Positions 22,329 through 32,974 of a DNA stretch of 64,000 nucleotides are shown piece after piece. Made by a program: the position numbers and the translations under genes. Numbering within the stretch: the first letter of the stretch is position 1; the number at the start of each line of letters is the position of its first letter. This DNA is from Prorocentrum cordatum (taxonomy: Eukaryota > Sar > Dinophyceae > Prorocentrales > Prorocentraceae): contig CAUYUJ010000681.1 in the NCBI GenBank assembly GCA_963575745.1, positions 206,084 to 270,083 of the forward strand, read 5' to 3'. A model generated the notes under the pieces. That model saw only the letters and a list, made by a program, of their open reading frames with translations, was not told where the DNA came from and made no database searches.

Positions 22329-22899
22329 TGCCCCCATTTTGAACCGCCCGCCGGGCCCACTCTCGCCAGGCCCTGGCCGCTTCGGCTCTGCTCGCCCTCT
22401 GGAGGTTGGCCAGATGCTTTCGCGAGGCCTCAAAAAAGGCAGCAGCGCGCCCCAACTGCTCGCTGTCGCCAGACGCCAGCAAATCCACCAGCTCGCGTCA
22501 GGGGATTTCCGACCACCTGCCTCGAGATCCGGACCCGGGCAAGCTTTCTGCGCAAAGCCGCAAGCGACGGTGCTCGACAAGCTCCGGCTGCCACGCCACT
22601 CTCCGAGAGGCGATGGGCCACCGAATTAACTCAGCCCACATCTTACAGTCGGCACTCGAATGCTGCTTGAGCGAGCGACCCCAAGCTTGCACGAGAGTCT
22701 CACTAGCTGTTTTGAAGCCGCTCTCTCGCCCTCCCCAGGCACTCTCAGACCAGTCCGCGAGGCCGTGGAATCCAGCCAGGCAAAAGCCTCGGCATGACGG
22801 AGACGCGCAGCACGAGCCTCGCCGAGGTCACCAGGGAGCGCCACCCCGATCGCCCGGGGCCACTCGGATCTGGGGGGGCCCTAGAGGCTGGCCTCACTG

Positions 22900-23300
22900 C
22901 AGGCTGCTTCTCCCCCCCAGAACCTCGGAAAGGAGAAGCTGGGCGCGTGGCGCGCGCCTCCTGCCCCGGGCCTCCCAGAAGTACCTGGAAAGGGATGTGC
23001 GTCCGCAGCGCGGAGCCCTCGATCGGGGCGACCGACTGAACATAGCTCGCTAGCACCTTCGAGCAGATGCCGTAGTCCAACTCCCTACTGGCTGCTGCAC
23101 GTCGGCGCCCCCTTGGACAGCAGTGCCCCGCCAGCATTGGACGCACACTCCTGCAGGTCGTCTGGGGGCATGTTGAAGTCGCCGAGCACAACCCACGGCC
23201 CTGGCAACGACCCCACATATTCCATGAGCTGCGCGAGGATGGTCATGTTCTCCTTCGCCACGCCGAAATTCGTCACCAGATAGGGCGACAGCGTAAGCAG
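22900..23300 (-). pseudogene. EEP endonuclease domain fragment
   Basis: A minus-strand frame carries SLPGPWVVLGDFNMPPDD, an unmistakable EEP strand with the GDFN catalytic motif (around 23171-23200). After a frame switch near 23090 comes SRELDYGICSKVLASYVQSV and GSALRTHIPFQVLL, matching the LDY...H-P ending of the family. After this the frame continues into the linker (RAARLRHAEAFAWLDSTASR, then ASRKHLANLQRASRAEAARA in a third frame). The domain would nick target DNA. At least two frame changes make it a relic. Confidence 0.72.
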
Positions 23301-24021
23301 CGGCGCCGCCTGCCTCGACCCGATGCGCTGGCATCACCTCGCCAATCAGACCAGGCTCTCTCATAACCGGCACACTGCTTAGAACCGCCGTGCCACCGCT
23401 CGAATGCAAAGGGCCTTCGCCAGTCGACTCAGCCAGCCGTGCAATCCAAGAGAGGGACATCCTGGCTGCCCACCTTGATGCCGATGGACGCAGCACCTCG
23501 GACTTGATGCGGTGTCCCTGCAACGCAGAACACCAGGAAGGCGGTGCTCTGCGCTGTGTTGCACCCAACTCCAGCAAACCCTAACCCGACGTCGACGAGG
23601 AAAAGTTGGCCGCCCGCAGGCATAGATCATGCTTACCCATTGGCGCTAGCCCTTCCATAACATAATTGAAGGGGCCCTGGGACACACAAATAGATAGACA
23701 CAAATAACAGGCTTCCCAATAGTTTCCCATATTTTCCAGATTTTCCAGGTTTTCGTCTTCCCCCCCATTTCCCATAGTTTCCCATATTTTCCTGGGAGTC
23801 GACGATTAATTGTGTCTGTGTGTTTCTTTCCCTCCTGAATAATCTCGCACGTGCTGATGTGCCGCGACCAACCTGGAGGCTCGGGCCTCCCGACTCCCCC
23901 CGAGGGTTTCGGGGGCGCTCCTCGGGGCTCAGGGGCCGCCCCCCAACAGGTCGCCACAGCCATGGGGCGGGGGCCTGGCCCTCTCTCGACGTGTCCACAA
24001 TCCCGCCAACCGTTGGTGCCG

Positions 24022-25182
24022 CTACCCGCGCCGAGGACGTTTGGCGAGTGAACCGAGGCTCTCCAGGAGTCGCCTGCACTTCTCGGGGTCCGAGGAGACG
24101 TCGAAGCCTGAGGCGGCGAGTACCTCCTTGACCTCCTCATCTCCACAACCGAATCCAACTGCTCCTGCGTCACTGGGCCCTGTTCCCCACCATCAGTTGC
24201 AGCGTTCGCACCATCAGAAGGAGCCCTGTCGCCACCTGCAGGCGCCGTTTCGGTCTCCATGGGGCTGGGAATATTGGACTGGGCTTCCTTTTTCGTGCCT
24301 GCTACCTGCTGGGGATGTCGCCCGCTTTGAAGCCGAACCTGCCGCCGTACTTCCGCAGGCACGGTTCCATGATGTCCACGATGTCCTCGTCCCCTTCGCC
24401 TGGAACTTCAAGCAAGACAGTGGCGGACTGTGCTTTCTTGATATGGGCCTCCAGCTTCGCCAGACTCCCACGATGCTTGGCGAGCTGACTGACCTCCTCG
24501 TCGAAGGCGGCCTGCGCTTGCTGCAAGGCCACTCTGGCAGCTTCCACCCCCTGGGCCGATCCGTCGATGTGCTTGCTTGCACTTCATTTGCTTCCGCTGC
24601 AACAGGTCCTGGAGTCTCTTGGAGCCCAGGTCCCAGACCCACTGGCTGCACCTCCTCAGACTTCTTGAGGGCCTGCTCTAAGTCCGTTGCGAGTTGCGTG
24701 CCTTTCCGAACTCCCTTCGCCTGAAGCAGCTCCACGAGCTGATCCGCTGTGAGAGACCCTGGATACACGGCGCGTCCCTCTCCACCAAGCTTGGGGGGGC
24801 CCTCGGAGGAGGGAGGAGGATGAAGAGGACGAGGAGGACGAGGAGGAGGAGGAGGAGGAGGAGGAGGAGGAGGAGGAGGAGCACCTGGGAGGGGAGGAGG
24901 CCGGGGGGGGGGAGGAAAAGACGGCACGGCAGCAGGACGGCAGCACACCGCGAGGCGTGAGGCGGGCGTGGAGGGCCGCCCCCGTCGCGCCGCTGGGGCC
25001 CCGGCCGCCCATGGGCCCCCCCTGCGCCTCTCGGGGGCCGCCGGCACCGCGCACCCCCGCGGGGGGAAGGCCTGCCTGCCCTGTGGCCGCCGTGCGGGGA
25101 GGGGGAGTGGGGAGGAGCAGGGGAGGAGCAGGGAGGCGGGGGAGGTGCACGGAGGGGGGGCCCTCCTGCACGTCCTCGTCAT
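24022..25182 (-). pseudogene. ORF1/gag-like coiled-coil protein of a retroelement, frameshifted
   Basis: A Pro-rich N-terminus encoded by a GGA/TCC tract is followed by TADQLVELLQAKGVRKGTQL. After a frame switch near 24550 comes an amphipathic Ala/Gln/Lys helix region (ARVALQQAQAAFDEEVSQLA) reminiscent of coiled coil. After another switch near 24340 there is an acidic Ser/Pro/Gln segment. After a third near 24155 the ending DEEVKEVLAASGFDVSSDPE reads through RRLLESLGSLAK to a stop at 24022-24024. Sequence coherence across the switches suggests recent decay. Position directly upstream of an EEP domain on the same strand supports an ORF1 role in RNA binding; this is inferred. Confidence 0.55.
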
Positions 25183-25577
25183 CCTGTGGTTCCTCCCGTC
25201 GCCTCCTCCTCCCTTTCCTCATCTTCACCCCCCTGCCGTTGCTTGCCGTCCGCACCGGGCTTCCCCAGGGAGGCCTGGACGGGCACCCATGCCAGGGCCT
25301 CCAGGGAGGGCCTCCCCCACGGGTCAGGCTCAGCAGAGGCTAGATTCGTCGAGCGGAATTGGAGTTCGATCCAGAAATCGTCAGGGGCGATGCTGGGGAT
25401 TTCGCCTCAAGTTCACGGTGGGGTTTGCCAACCTCCGTGTTTCATGAAGGTAACTGGTGCTTGGGAATTGCGGTGCTTGGGGCTTGCCCCCCATGGGCGT
25501 TGACACCCACACGCCAATCGAGTTCGAACAAGCAGCCCTCCCTCCATTCTCCTGCCTTCCCTCCTGCAACCTCCCTC

Positions 25578-25870
25578 TCCTCCTCCTCCTCCTCCTCCTC
25601 CTGCTCCTCCTCCTCCTCCTCCTCCTCCTCTTCCTTATTATTATTATTATTATCCTCCCCAGCTCTATCATAATCATCTCCATCACCATCAGCACCATCA
25701 TCATCAGCATCAGCACCATAATCATCAGCATCAGCACCATCATTGTCAGCATCAGCAGCAGCATCAGCACAATAATAATCATCATCATCATCATCATCAT
25801 CATCCTCCTCCTCATCATCATCACCATCAGCACCATCATCAACACCATCACCAGCATCAGCATTATCATC
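25578..25870 (+). repeat. Compound microsatellite: (TCC)n, (ATT)n, (ATC/AGC)n
   Basis: TCC units (25578-25635), ATT units (about 25636-25655), then interspersed CATCATC/CAGCACCAT/CATCAGCA triplets. Open frames are artefacts. Confidence 0.9.
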
Positions 25871-25899
25871 CAAGTCTATTCGCTGCTCGTCCCCGTCTC

Positions 25900-26394
25900 G
25901 CAATGCGGGCTGAGGGTGCGAACGCGAATGGTGGTTCTCTTCGCGCCGCTGTGGGTGACTCCGCTTCAGTGCGCGAAGCCGCTATCGCACACGATGGGCG
26001 CGAACCACTGGCCGCCGTTGACGGGGCGGCGCACGTAACGTCACAATTCCTCGATGAACGAGTCTTTGATGCTGGGTGGCGGAGCGTACCTACCAGTACT
26101 TGCACAAGTGCCAGCTCCACGGCACGCGAGTGCGACCTCGTACTCGTCGCCTTCCTTAACCTCCTGGTATCACTCGTCTTACTCGTCACGCACGGTGTCG
26201 GCATACTGCCTGGCTGCACGCGCCTGTCGACTCTGGTGGGTCTCGTCCTTCGAAACTAAGATCCTTTTCGCACTCGCCAATTTTGCCACCAATTGGGCCC
26301 GTGCCTTCCGCAACGTCCGGCCATGAACTCGCCGCACTGCTTCGGGCGAGGTGGCGCCCCGCTTGGGAGCTGATGCAAGCTTCGATACCACCAA
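25900..26394 (-). pseudogene. Hypothetical protein remnant with in-frame stops
   Basis: One minus-strand frame reads coherently through two nearby stops. SPEAVRRVHGRTLRKARAQL, then ...ARQYADTVRDE, stop (TAA at about 26184), DE, stop (TGA at about 26176), then YQEVKEGDEYEVALACRGAG and further to a TGA at about 26041. The coherent text on both sides of the stops shows loss of function by point mutation, with no frameshift. It is Lys/Arg/Glu-rich with helical character. The family is unknown. Confidence 0.5.
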
Positions 26395-26559
26395 AACTGG
26401 TGGAGCACCAGCCGAACTCGAGATATCGTCGGTCTATACTTCTAGGTTCCGGCACGTGCACCGAGTTTTGATGCATCAGGCTGGCCGACGCCCCTGCCAA
26501 AACCAACGGTAGCGGGGAGGATCGGGTAGGAAACCGAGCATCTGCAGCGTGACTCGAAA

Positions 26560-27185
26560 AACATGGGATGTGTGTTGCACCACATGTCTTTTCAATGTGG
26601 ATTTCCGACGCGTGCATGTTCTGCGCACGGTGGTATAGGGACTACATGTGCACATGTGCTCTGACAGAAAAGCTTATCACGCATGTGCAAACCATCGTGC
26701 GTGGCGTGGCCTGGCAGGGGTCTGCTCCAACAGTCCTATGCTGCCCTGCGAATACAAACCCAAACATGCGTTGCCTCGGATTCCCTATGCGGGGTCACCA
26801 GACGTCCCGATCCTTGACCCAGGGCCGGCCTTTCACCCCGAATAGTTTTGTTGACGGTCCCGGGGCCCAGCGAGGGCCCCTGAAGGCCGAAAATTACCAA
26901 AAGCCTTCCGTCGCTATCTTTTAACGGCGCGAACACGTTTGGGAACTCACTGTCCGAAAAAAGCGAACTGAACAAGGATGCAAATATGCTGCAGCAGCCA
27001 GTCTTGGAGTCGCGCGATCAATGTTCGAGGCGCCGCGTCAGACCGCTCCAAAGCACTTGTCTGTCTAAGCCCCTGCAAAGCAATGGAGACCACTCTGCCT
27101 TTCTAATATCCGCCACCGTGCCGCAAGGCACGAAATCAAGCCCCATTGCAAGACAAAGCCAAAGTCGGGACAACATCGGATCGGG
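26560..27185. other. Anonymous sequence
   Basis: Short overlapping frames only. A minus frame at 26736-26975 is weakly protein-like but has no motif. Confidence 0.35.
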
Positions 27186-27187
27186 AC

Positions 27188-27332
27188 CAATCAGAGATCT
27201 GTGAGACATGGCGGTTCTGGAGGATGTATCTGGCGCCGCGGCCGCTCCAGAGCGCACCGAAACTCCTTTGGAGTTTCCTGGAACGCTCTGCAACGATTCA
27301 TCCTGGTCCTGGCCCCGACCGATCATACCCGC
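27188..27332 (+). repeat. Dispersed repeat, copy 2
   Basis: Homologous to 21388-21515 in the same orientation, with the same ordered words, and CTGGTCCTGGCCCCGACC at its right end. Confidence 0.55.
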
Positions 27333-27819
27333 CACCGTGCCGCGAGGACGACATGGAGCCGTCTCAGGCCCCAGATGAAAAAAAACTGTTTTGACACAGA
27401 TTGTCGGACGTCCGCGCGGATTTCTTGGATCGGCGCTGAAACCCCTGGCGGCGCCTCTGGCGCTCCCCGCGCGCCAGGAAGGGGGGCACAACGCCGATAT
27501 GAGAAATCCGCGCGGTCCTGAGATGCACGGAATATTTCTCCGTGTCGAGTAGATTGCTCTGATCTTCAAGTGGCCTGGACCCCCAAGTTTGGGCACTCTC
27601 AGGCGGTATCAGGGTGCTGCTCATGAATTTGCCGAACGCCTCGGGTGCGCGGGCCCACGCTTTTGAGACGAGCTCCGCATACTCGCCTCTTCGACATTCG
27701 GAAAACATGTTTCAGCCTGCCCAGAAGGTTCCAAACATCACTCCGAGACGGCCTCCAAGCCCGAGCGAGGGGCAAACTACTCCTACAAAAGGGGCCGGCG
27801 AGGGGGAGGCCTTAAAGTG

Positions 27820-28420
27820 GAGCCCAATGCGCTTCCAGATGCTCCCAAGAGGTCCCCAGGAGTCCCCTAACAGGTTTCCCAGAAGCTCCCAAGACGCCCA
27901 ACAAACGCCTCCACGAGGTCCCAAGATGCCTTCCAAGAGACCCAAACGGCCCACGGCCCGGGAACAACGACGGGATGGGCAGAAGGCCACTAGACTTGCT
28001 TGGCACAGGTACAGAAAGCGCAACGTACTTTGTGGTGGCGCGAAACAGATGGCGCTTTCAGTGGTTTTGGGCCGTCTTGTGGGACCTCGAGATCGGCGCA
28101 AGATCCAACATCACTGAACACACAACACGTGGTTAAAAGTGTTTCTGGTTACCGCCATGATCAAGACGGCTTTCCCGGGCCCCAAGACGGCCCAGTGTAG
28201 GCCCAAGCGAGCCCTACGTAGCTCCGACAGCACCCCAGGTCTGCCCAATGAGCCCCCTAAGGCCAAACACTGCCTCTAAAGGCGCCGGGCGGCCCAAGAG
28301 AGCCTCAAGGCAGCCCGAGGGAGCCCGAACATTGACGAAGAGGGCCCCTGAGGGGGGCTGAGAGAAGGCCAAAAAGGTTACCAAAGAGCCCCAATCCAGC
28401 CCCAACCCCATGTTTCCCCC
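27820..28420 (+). repeat. CCCAAGAGG-type low-complexity segments
   Basis: Two segments (27820-27960 and 28190-28420) of irregularly spaced CCAAGA(G/C)GCC and CCCAAGAGAGCC words, separated by about 230 bases of non-repetitive sequence. Trp/Gly/Leu-rich minus frames over them are compositional. Confidence 0.6.
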
Positions 28421-28429
28421 AATTGTTTC

Positions 28430-29840
28430 CCAAACAACTGGGGAACAGACAGTCCGCTAGCGTGACTTTCGCTCGACATTTTCGCGACACAGCCGTTGAC
28501 AAAAGGCAGGGCCCGGCGGTGACTTGCCGAAGGCGTCTTTGACATGAAACCCTACTTGGCAATAGTAACCAATACCGCGATCACAAGTCTCCAAGGCGAT
28601 GGAGTGGCATGTTCACGCCAACCACCTCGCTCGAAAGGAGATCGTGAGATAACGCCCCTGCCGGACACCCGTGGGCGTCCCGGGGAAAGAAAAAAGCGAA
28701 TTGCCAGAGAGGGGACAAGGAAGATATCCAATAGGTTGGGCGAGACTCGGACAAAGGCGAGGACGTCGGTTACACAATGGTAGTGAAATTGGCCCTACGC
28801 TGCCCCGCACACGAACAAGCACCTGCAGCTGCAATCATGTGGCTGGCCACCCTGACCTGCCATATCCCTCACCGAATCTGACGGGGTCCAACACTGCACG
28901 AACGCTACACTGGCTCAGGCAAACCTTACCTGGCCCACGGCTTGGCAATACCAGCGTGTCACGCGCGCGCGCGGCTGCCCGATCACACCGGAATGGGGCG
29001 ACACAGCCAGATGCAATGCAAAAGTGCTGACAGTGACAAGTTTGCAGCGCCAACCACGATGAATGATATGGCAGGCGCTGAGGCCAGAGCAGCGTTCGCA
29101 ATCATGGATGTGGCCGGCGCTTGTGCGCCACCTGAGGTAAGCCCACGATAGGATCTGCAACTGCAACGACGCAGCGATTGTTTGGTCAGCGGCTGGGCAC
29201 CGTGGAACATCATGGCTGCACAAGGCGAAACATGATGATGAGAGATACTGCGCCGTGCCTCGGCTGCACCCACGGCTGGGGGGAATCTTGGCGCAAGTGC
29301 GCATCGTGTCTGATCGGATGTGGAGCGAGAAATCGTCGGACGGAGGGCACCGTGTCTCGGACGGGAGGAAGAAACCAAGCGTGGGCAGGGACCCGAGCAT
29401 AAGCTCCAAAGCTGCGCACCTCAGACACTGACCTCGGGAGGCTCCGCCTGGCTCATATGGCCGAGCTGCACAGCGAAAGCTCCGCGCCCTCTCCTCCTCA
29501 TAGTGGAGGGTAATTGGCCGTCAGTGTCCTGGACAGCGAAGCCGCATCTATCGCCGCTTCATTGAGACGGCGCTAGCGTCGGCCCAGACGAGTACGCAGA
29601 CTTGAGAGATCAGGCAGATCAGCTACAGCGCGTTTTTCCAGCGCGCACGGCCCTGGGTATTCGAAATGCTGCCGCCCCGCTTCAAACTAGATAACCCTTT
29701 CGATTTAGCCTCGTCTGGGGATGATCGCTTGCCAGAGCCAGGGCTATCAATGCCCGACAGTACACATCAGAAGTCTGGTGGGCGATCCATATTGCGGACG
29801 CTGCTCCAACTACTTACTACTGTAACTCTAAACTTTATAC
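28430..29840. other. Anonymous sequence; one possible exon
   Basis: No repeat was seen. A plus frame at 29000-29140 (APTTMNDMAGAEARAAFAIM) runs to CCTGAGGTAAGCC, which would serve as a GTAAG donor. This is weak and the rest shows no coherent frame. Confidence 0.2.
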
Positions 29841-29849
29841 TTCCACAGG

Positions 29850-31000
29850 ACAACAGATGTTCTCAAGGACCGACCACAACGATGTTTCGAACGCGCTGGC
29901 GTTTAGAACGAACAGCGCGTTTAACCAGGCCGTTGTAACACGAACCTTTAAAACGAAACCAGCCCAAACGAGAACGAACAACGAAACGAAATCACCGATT
30001 GTAAAGAAAACGAAAAACGAAATGGAATTCGCAGACCGTGCTAAAAACAAAACTAAAACCGAAAAGACGCATGGGGCGACGGCTGGGGCCAGGGCGATGT
30101 TCTGGCTGGGGCTTGAACCAATTGACAGGCAAAACAACGCGAACGAAAAACGGCGAAAAACAAACCAAGGCTGCAGCGAGGGGCGAGGTCCCATTTGAGG
30201 CGCGCACGAAAAACGAAACGAAACAACGACCCGGGCTGCGGCGACGGCTCAAGCTTGGGGTTCCAGCGAATGTCGAGATTCTGGGTTGGACATGAGCAAA
30301 ACAAAACGAACAACGAACAACTAGCTCGGCCTGCGGCTACGGCTGAAGGCCGGGTTAAGGCCGCTTGGGGCATGCGCACAACAAAACGAAAATACAACGA
30401 ACAACGAACAGCGCGAAAACATGGAACGACGGCCGAGGCCAGGGCGAGAGTAGGGCTGAGTCTTGAACCAGACGAAAGGGCCAAACAATACAAACGAAAC
30501 AAACACAAAACGAAAAACGAACCAGGGCAGCAACGATGGCATCAGGGCTGAGGCTATGGGCGAGTGGCGAGGTCTCGGCCTGCGGCTAAGGCTGAAGGCT
30601 GGGTTAAGGCCGCTTGGAGCATGCGCACAACAAAACGAAAACACAACGAACAACGACCAACGCGAAAACATGGAGTGACGGTCGAGGCCAGGGCGAGAGT
30701 AGGGCTGAGTCCTGAACCAGACGAAAGGGCCAAACAATACAAGCGAACAACAAAACGAAAAACGAACCAGGGCAACAACGATGGCATCAAGGCTGCTAGG
30801 GCGAGTTGCGAGGTCACGTTTGACGCGCGCGCGAGAACAAAGGAAAAAGGAAGCGACACACGAGCCATGGCTGCGGTGACGGCTAAGGCCTGGGGAGCAC
30901 AGGGCATGTCGAGGTGGGGGGGGGACAGCACACAGCGAAACACAAAGCGAACAACGCAACCCCAGGCTGCGGCGACGGCTAGGGCCTGGGGAGCCCAGGG
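29850..31000 (+). repeat. Satellite C, first array: A/C-rich AACGAAACGAAC repeat
   Basis: Plus strand is rich in CGAACAACGAAACGAAA words alternating with GGCTACGGC/GGCCAGGGC segments. A clear 250-base period is visible from TTAAGGCCGCTTGG at about 30353 and 30603, whose flanks repeat for more than 200 bases. Confidence 0.8.
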
Positions 31001-31129
31001 AGTGTTGAGTTTTGCCAGCCCTCCCTTGGTTGGGCATTCGGTTTGTATCGAGCACCGTCTGCGGGATGCCCCTCTCCTCCCGCCACTCCCCCAACCCCCT
31101 CCTGCGTCCTCCCATCCCGTGGATGGGGT

Positions 31130-32490
31130 GCCTTGACGGAGCCACCACTAGACCTCGCGGCGCCATCGGGGGCTGTGATCCGCGCAACTGTCACCACTTT
31201 CGCGGGCTCCCGGGAAGGCCCGCGGAAATGCGTCTTACGCAGACCACCACTAGACCTCGCGGTGCCCTGGTGGGGCTGCGATCAACGCAACTGTCGCCAC
31301 TTTCGTGGGCTCCTGTGAGGCCCAGCGGTGGTACGTCTTACGCGGACCACTACTAGACCTCGCAGTGCCTTGGGAGGGCTGCGATCTGCGCAACTGTCAC
31401 CACTTTCGTGGGCCCTTGGGAAGCCCGGCGGAGGCACGTCTTACGCGGATCACAACTAGACCTCGCGGTGCCCTTGAGGGCTGCGATCTGCGCAACTGCC
31501 GCCACTTTCGTGGGCTCCTGGGAGGCCCAGCGGAGGTGCGTCTTACGCGGGCCATCACTATACCTTGCGGTGCCCTGCTGGGCTGGGATCTGCGCAACTG
31601 TCTCAACGTTCGCGTTCCCCTGGGACGCCCAGCGGAAGTATTGTTTTACGCGGGCCATCACTACACCTCGCGGTGCGCCTGGGGGGGCTGCGATCAGCAC
31701 AACTGTCGCCACTTTCGGGTGCTCCTGGGACGCCCAGCGGAGGTACGTCTTACGCGGGCCACTACTAGACCTCGTGGTGCCCTGAGGGGCTGCGATCGGC
31801 GCAACTGTCGCCACTTTCGCGGGCGTCTGGAAGCCCAGCAGAGGCAAGTCTTCCGCGGAGCACCACTAGACCTCGAGGTGCCCTTTGGGGCTAGGATCTG
31901 CGCAACTTCGCCACTTTCGTGGGCTCCTGGGAGGCTCAGCGGAAAAACGTCTCACGCAGACCACCACTAGACCTCACGGTGCCCTGGGGGGCTGCGATCC
32001 GTGCAACGGCACTTCCGTGGGCTCCCGGAAGCCCAGCGGAGGTGCGTCTTACGCTGACCTGACCACCACGATACCTCGCGGTGCCTTGGGGGGCTGCGAT
32101 CTGCGCAACTGTCGCCATTTTCGTGGGCTCCTGGGGGGCTCAGCGGAAGTACGCCTCCCGCGGGCAATCACTAGACCTCGCGGTGCCCTGGGGGGGGTGC
32201 TGTGATCAACGCAACTGTCACTACTTTCGCGGGCCCCTGGGAGGCTCAACGGAAGTACGTCCCACGCGGACCACCACTGGACCTCGCGGTGCCCTGGGGG
32301 CTGCGATCTCCGCAACTGTTGCCACTGTCGCGGGCTCCTGGAAGGCCCAGCGGAGGTGCGTCTTACGCTGACCACCACGATACCTCGCGGTGCCCGGGGG
32401 GGTGGGCTGGGATTCGCCACTTTCGTGGGCTCCTGGGATGTCCAGCGGAGGTGCGTCTTACGCGGACCACCACTAGACCTCGCTGTGCCC
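31130..32490 (-). repeat. Satellite A, first array, about 102-bp unit, about 13 copies
   Basis: Units contain CACCACTAGACCTCGCGGTG, then GGGGGCTGCGATCTGCGCAA, then CGTGGGCTCCTGGGAGG. The CTGCGATC word falls near 31171, 31274, 31379, 31481 and onward about every 102 bases. The orientation is opposite to the array at 34955-38378; I take that longer array as forward. Confidence 0.92.
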
Positions 32491-32499
32491 TGAGGAGGA

Positions 32500-32560
32500 A
32501 AAGGATGCGGCGAAGGAAGAGGAACAGGAGGAGGAGGAGGAGAAAGAGTGAGGAAGGGAG
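32500..32560 (+). repeat. Homopurine tract at the end of satellite A
   Basis: G/A-rich sequence (GGAGGAGGAGGAGAAAGAG) directly follows the last A unit. A similar tract follows the second A array at 38385-38455. Confidence 0.75.
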
Positions 32561-32634
32561 AAGGACAGGCAAACAACCACTTGCGAGCCAATGTTCTTGG
32601 TCTGTGGCGGGTAGGCCCGTGCACTCCACAACAA

Positions 32635-32935
32635 CCCTATCCACTGTCTCCTAGTCGAGGGGGGCGAAAACCCGTCACCTCGGTTAGGCTACAGGGGGCA
32701 GAGAGATGGGGCTTACGAGCCTGCGAGCCGAGAAAGTCCGCTGTCCCCCAATCGAGCGGGGCAACAACTCGTCCGCTAGGCCAATGGGCAGGGAGATGAT
32801 GTCTACGAGCCAAGCAGGCCCATGTTACCCAACATCATCCCTACCCACTGTCTCCCAATCGAGGGGGACTAGAACCCGTCCCTCGGTTAGGCAGCAACGG
32901 GCAGAAAGATTGGGCCTACGAGCCGAGGGATGATG
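32635..32935. repeat. Three-copy repeat with tRNA B-box-like words
   Basis: Three related segments contain CACTGTCTCC(C/T)A(A/G)TCGAG, ACCCGTC.CTCGGTTAGGC and GGGC.TACGAGCC (about 32640, 32740 and 32850). On the minus strand the third copy reads GGGTTCTAGTCC, which fits a pol III B-box. No cloverleaf was found, so this may be a degenerate tRNA-derived element or chance. Confidence 0.5.
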
Positions 32936-32974
32936 AGCAGGAGAAGGAGACGGAGAAGGGTGCCAATCTGCGGC

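Larger units (their letters stand above)
22330..25185 (-). mobile_element. Fragment of a second non-LTR retrotransposon, ORF1-like plus EEP
   Basis: On the minus strand an ORF1-like region (about 25185 to 24022) is followed downstream by an EEP endonuclease domain (about 23300 to 22900) and an Ala/Arg/Trp-rich linker (to about 22330). This order is that of the 5' half of a LINE. It stops at the tandem array at 21857-22328, with no RT recovered in this orientation. Between the two parts (about 23640-23830) lies an AT-rich spacer with repeated TTTCCCATA/TTTTCCAG words. It is frameshifted throughout. Confidence 0.68.

Noticed and set aside
23646-23830. Lys/Trp/Ile-rich peptide GKYGKLWEMGGKTKTWKIWK
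   Set aside because: It comes from short TTTCCCATA/TTTTCCAG direct repeats, with no sign of coding selection.
32850-32935. tRNA gene
   Set aside because: Only a B-box-like word is present; no acceptor stem, anticodon arm or A-box could be laid out.
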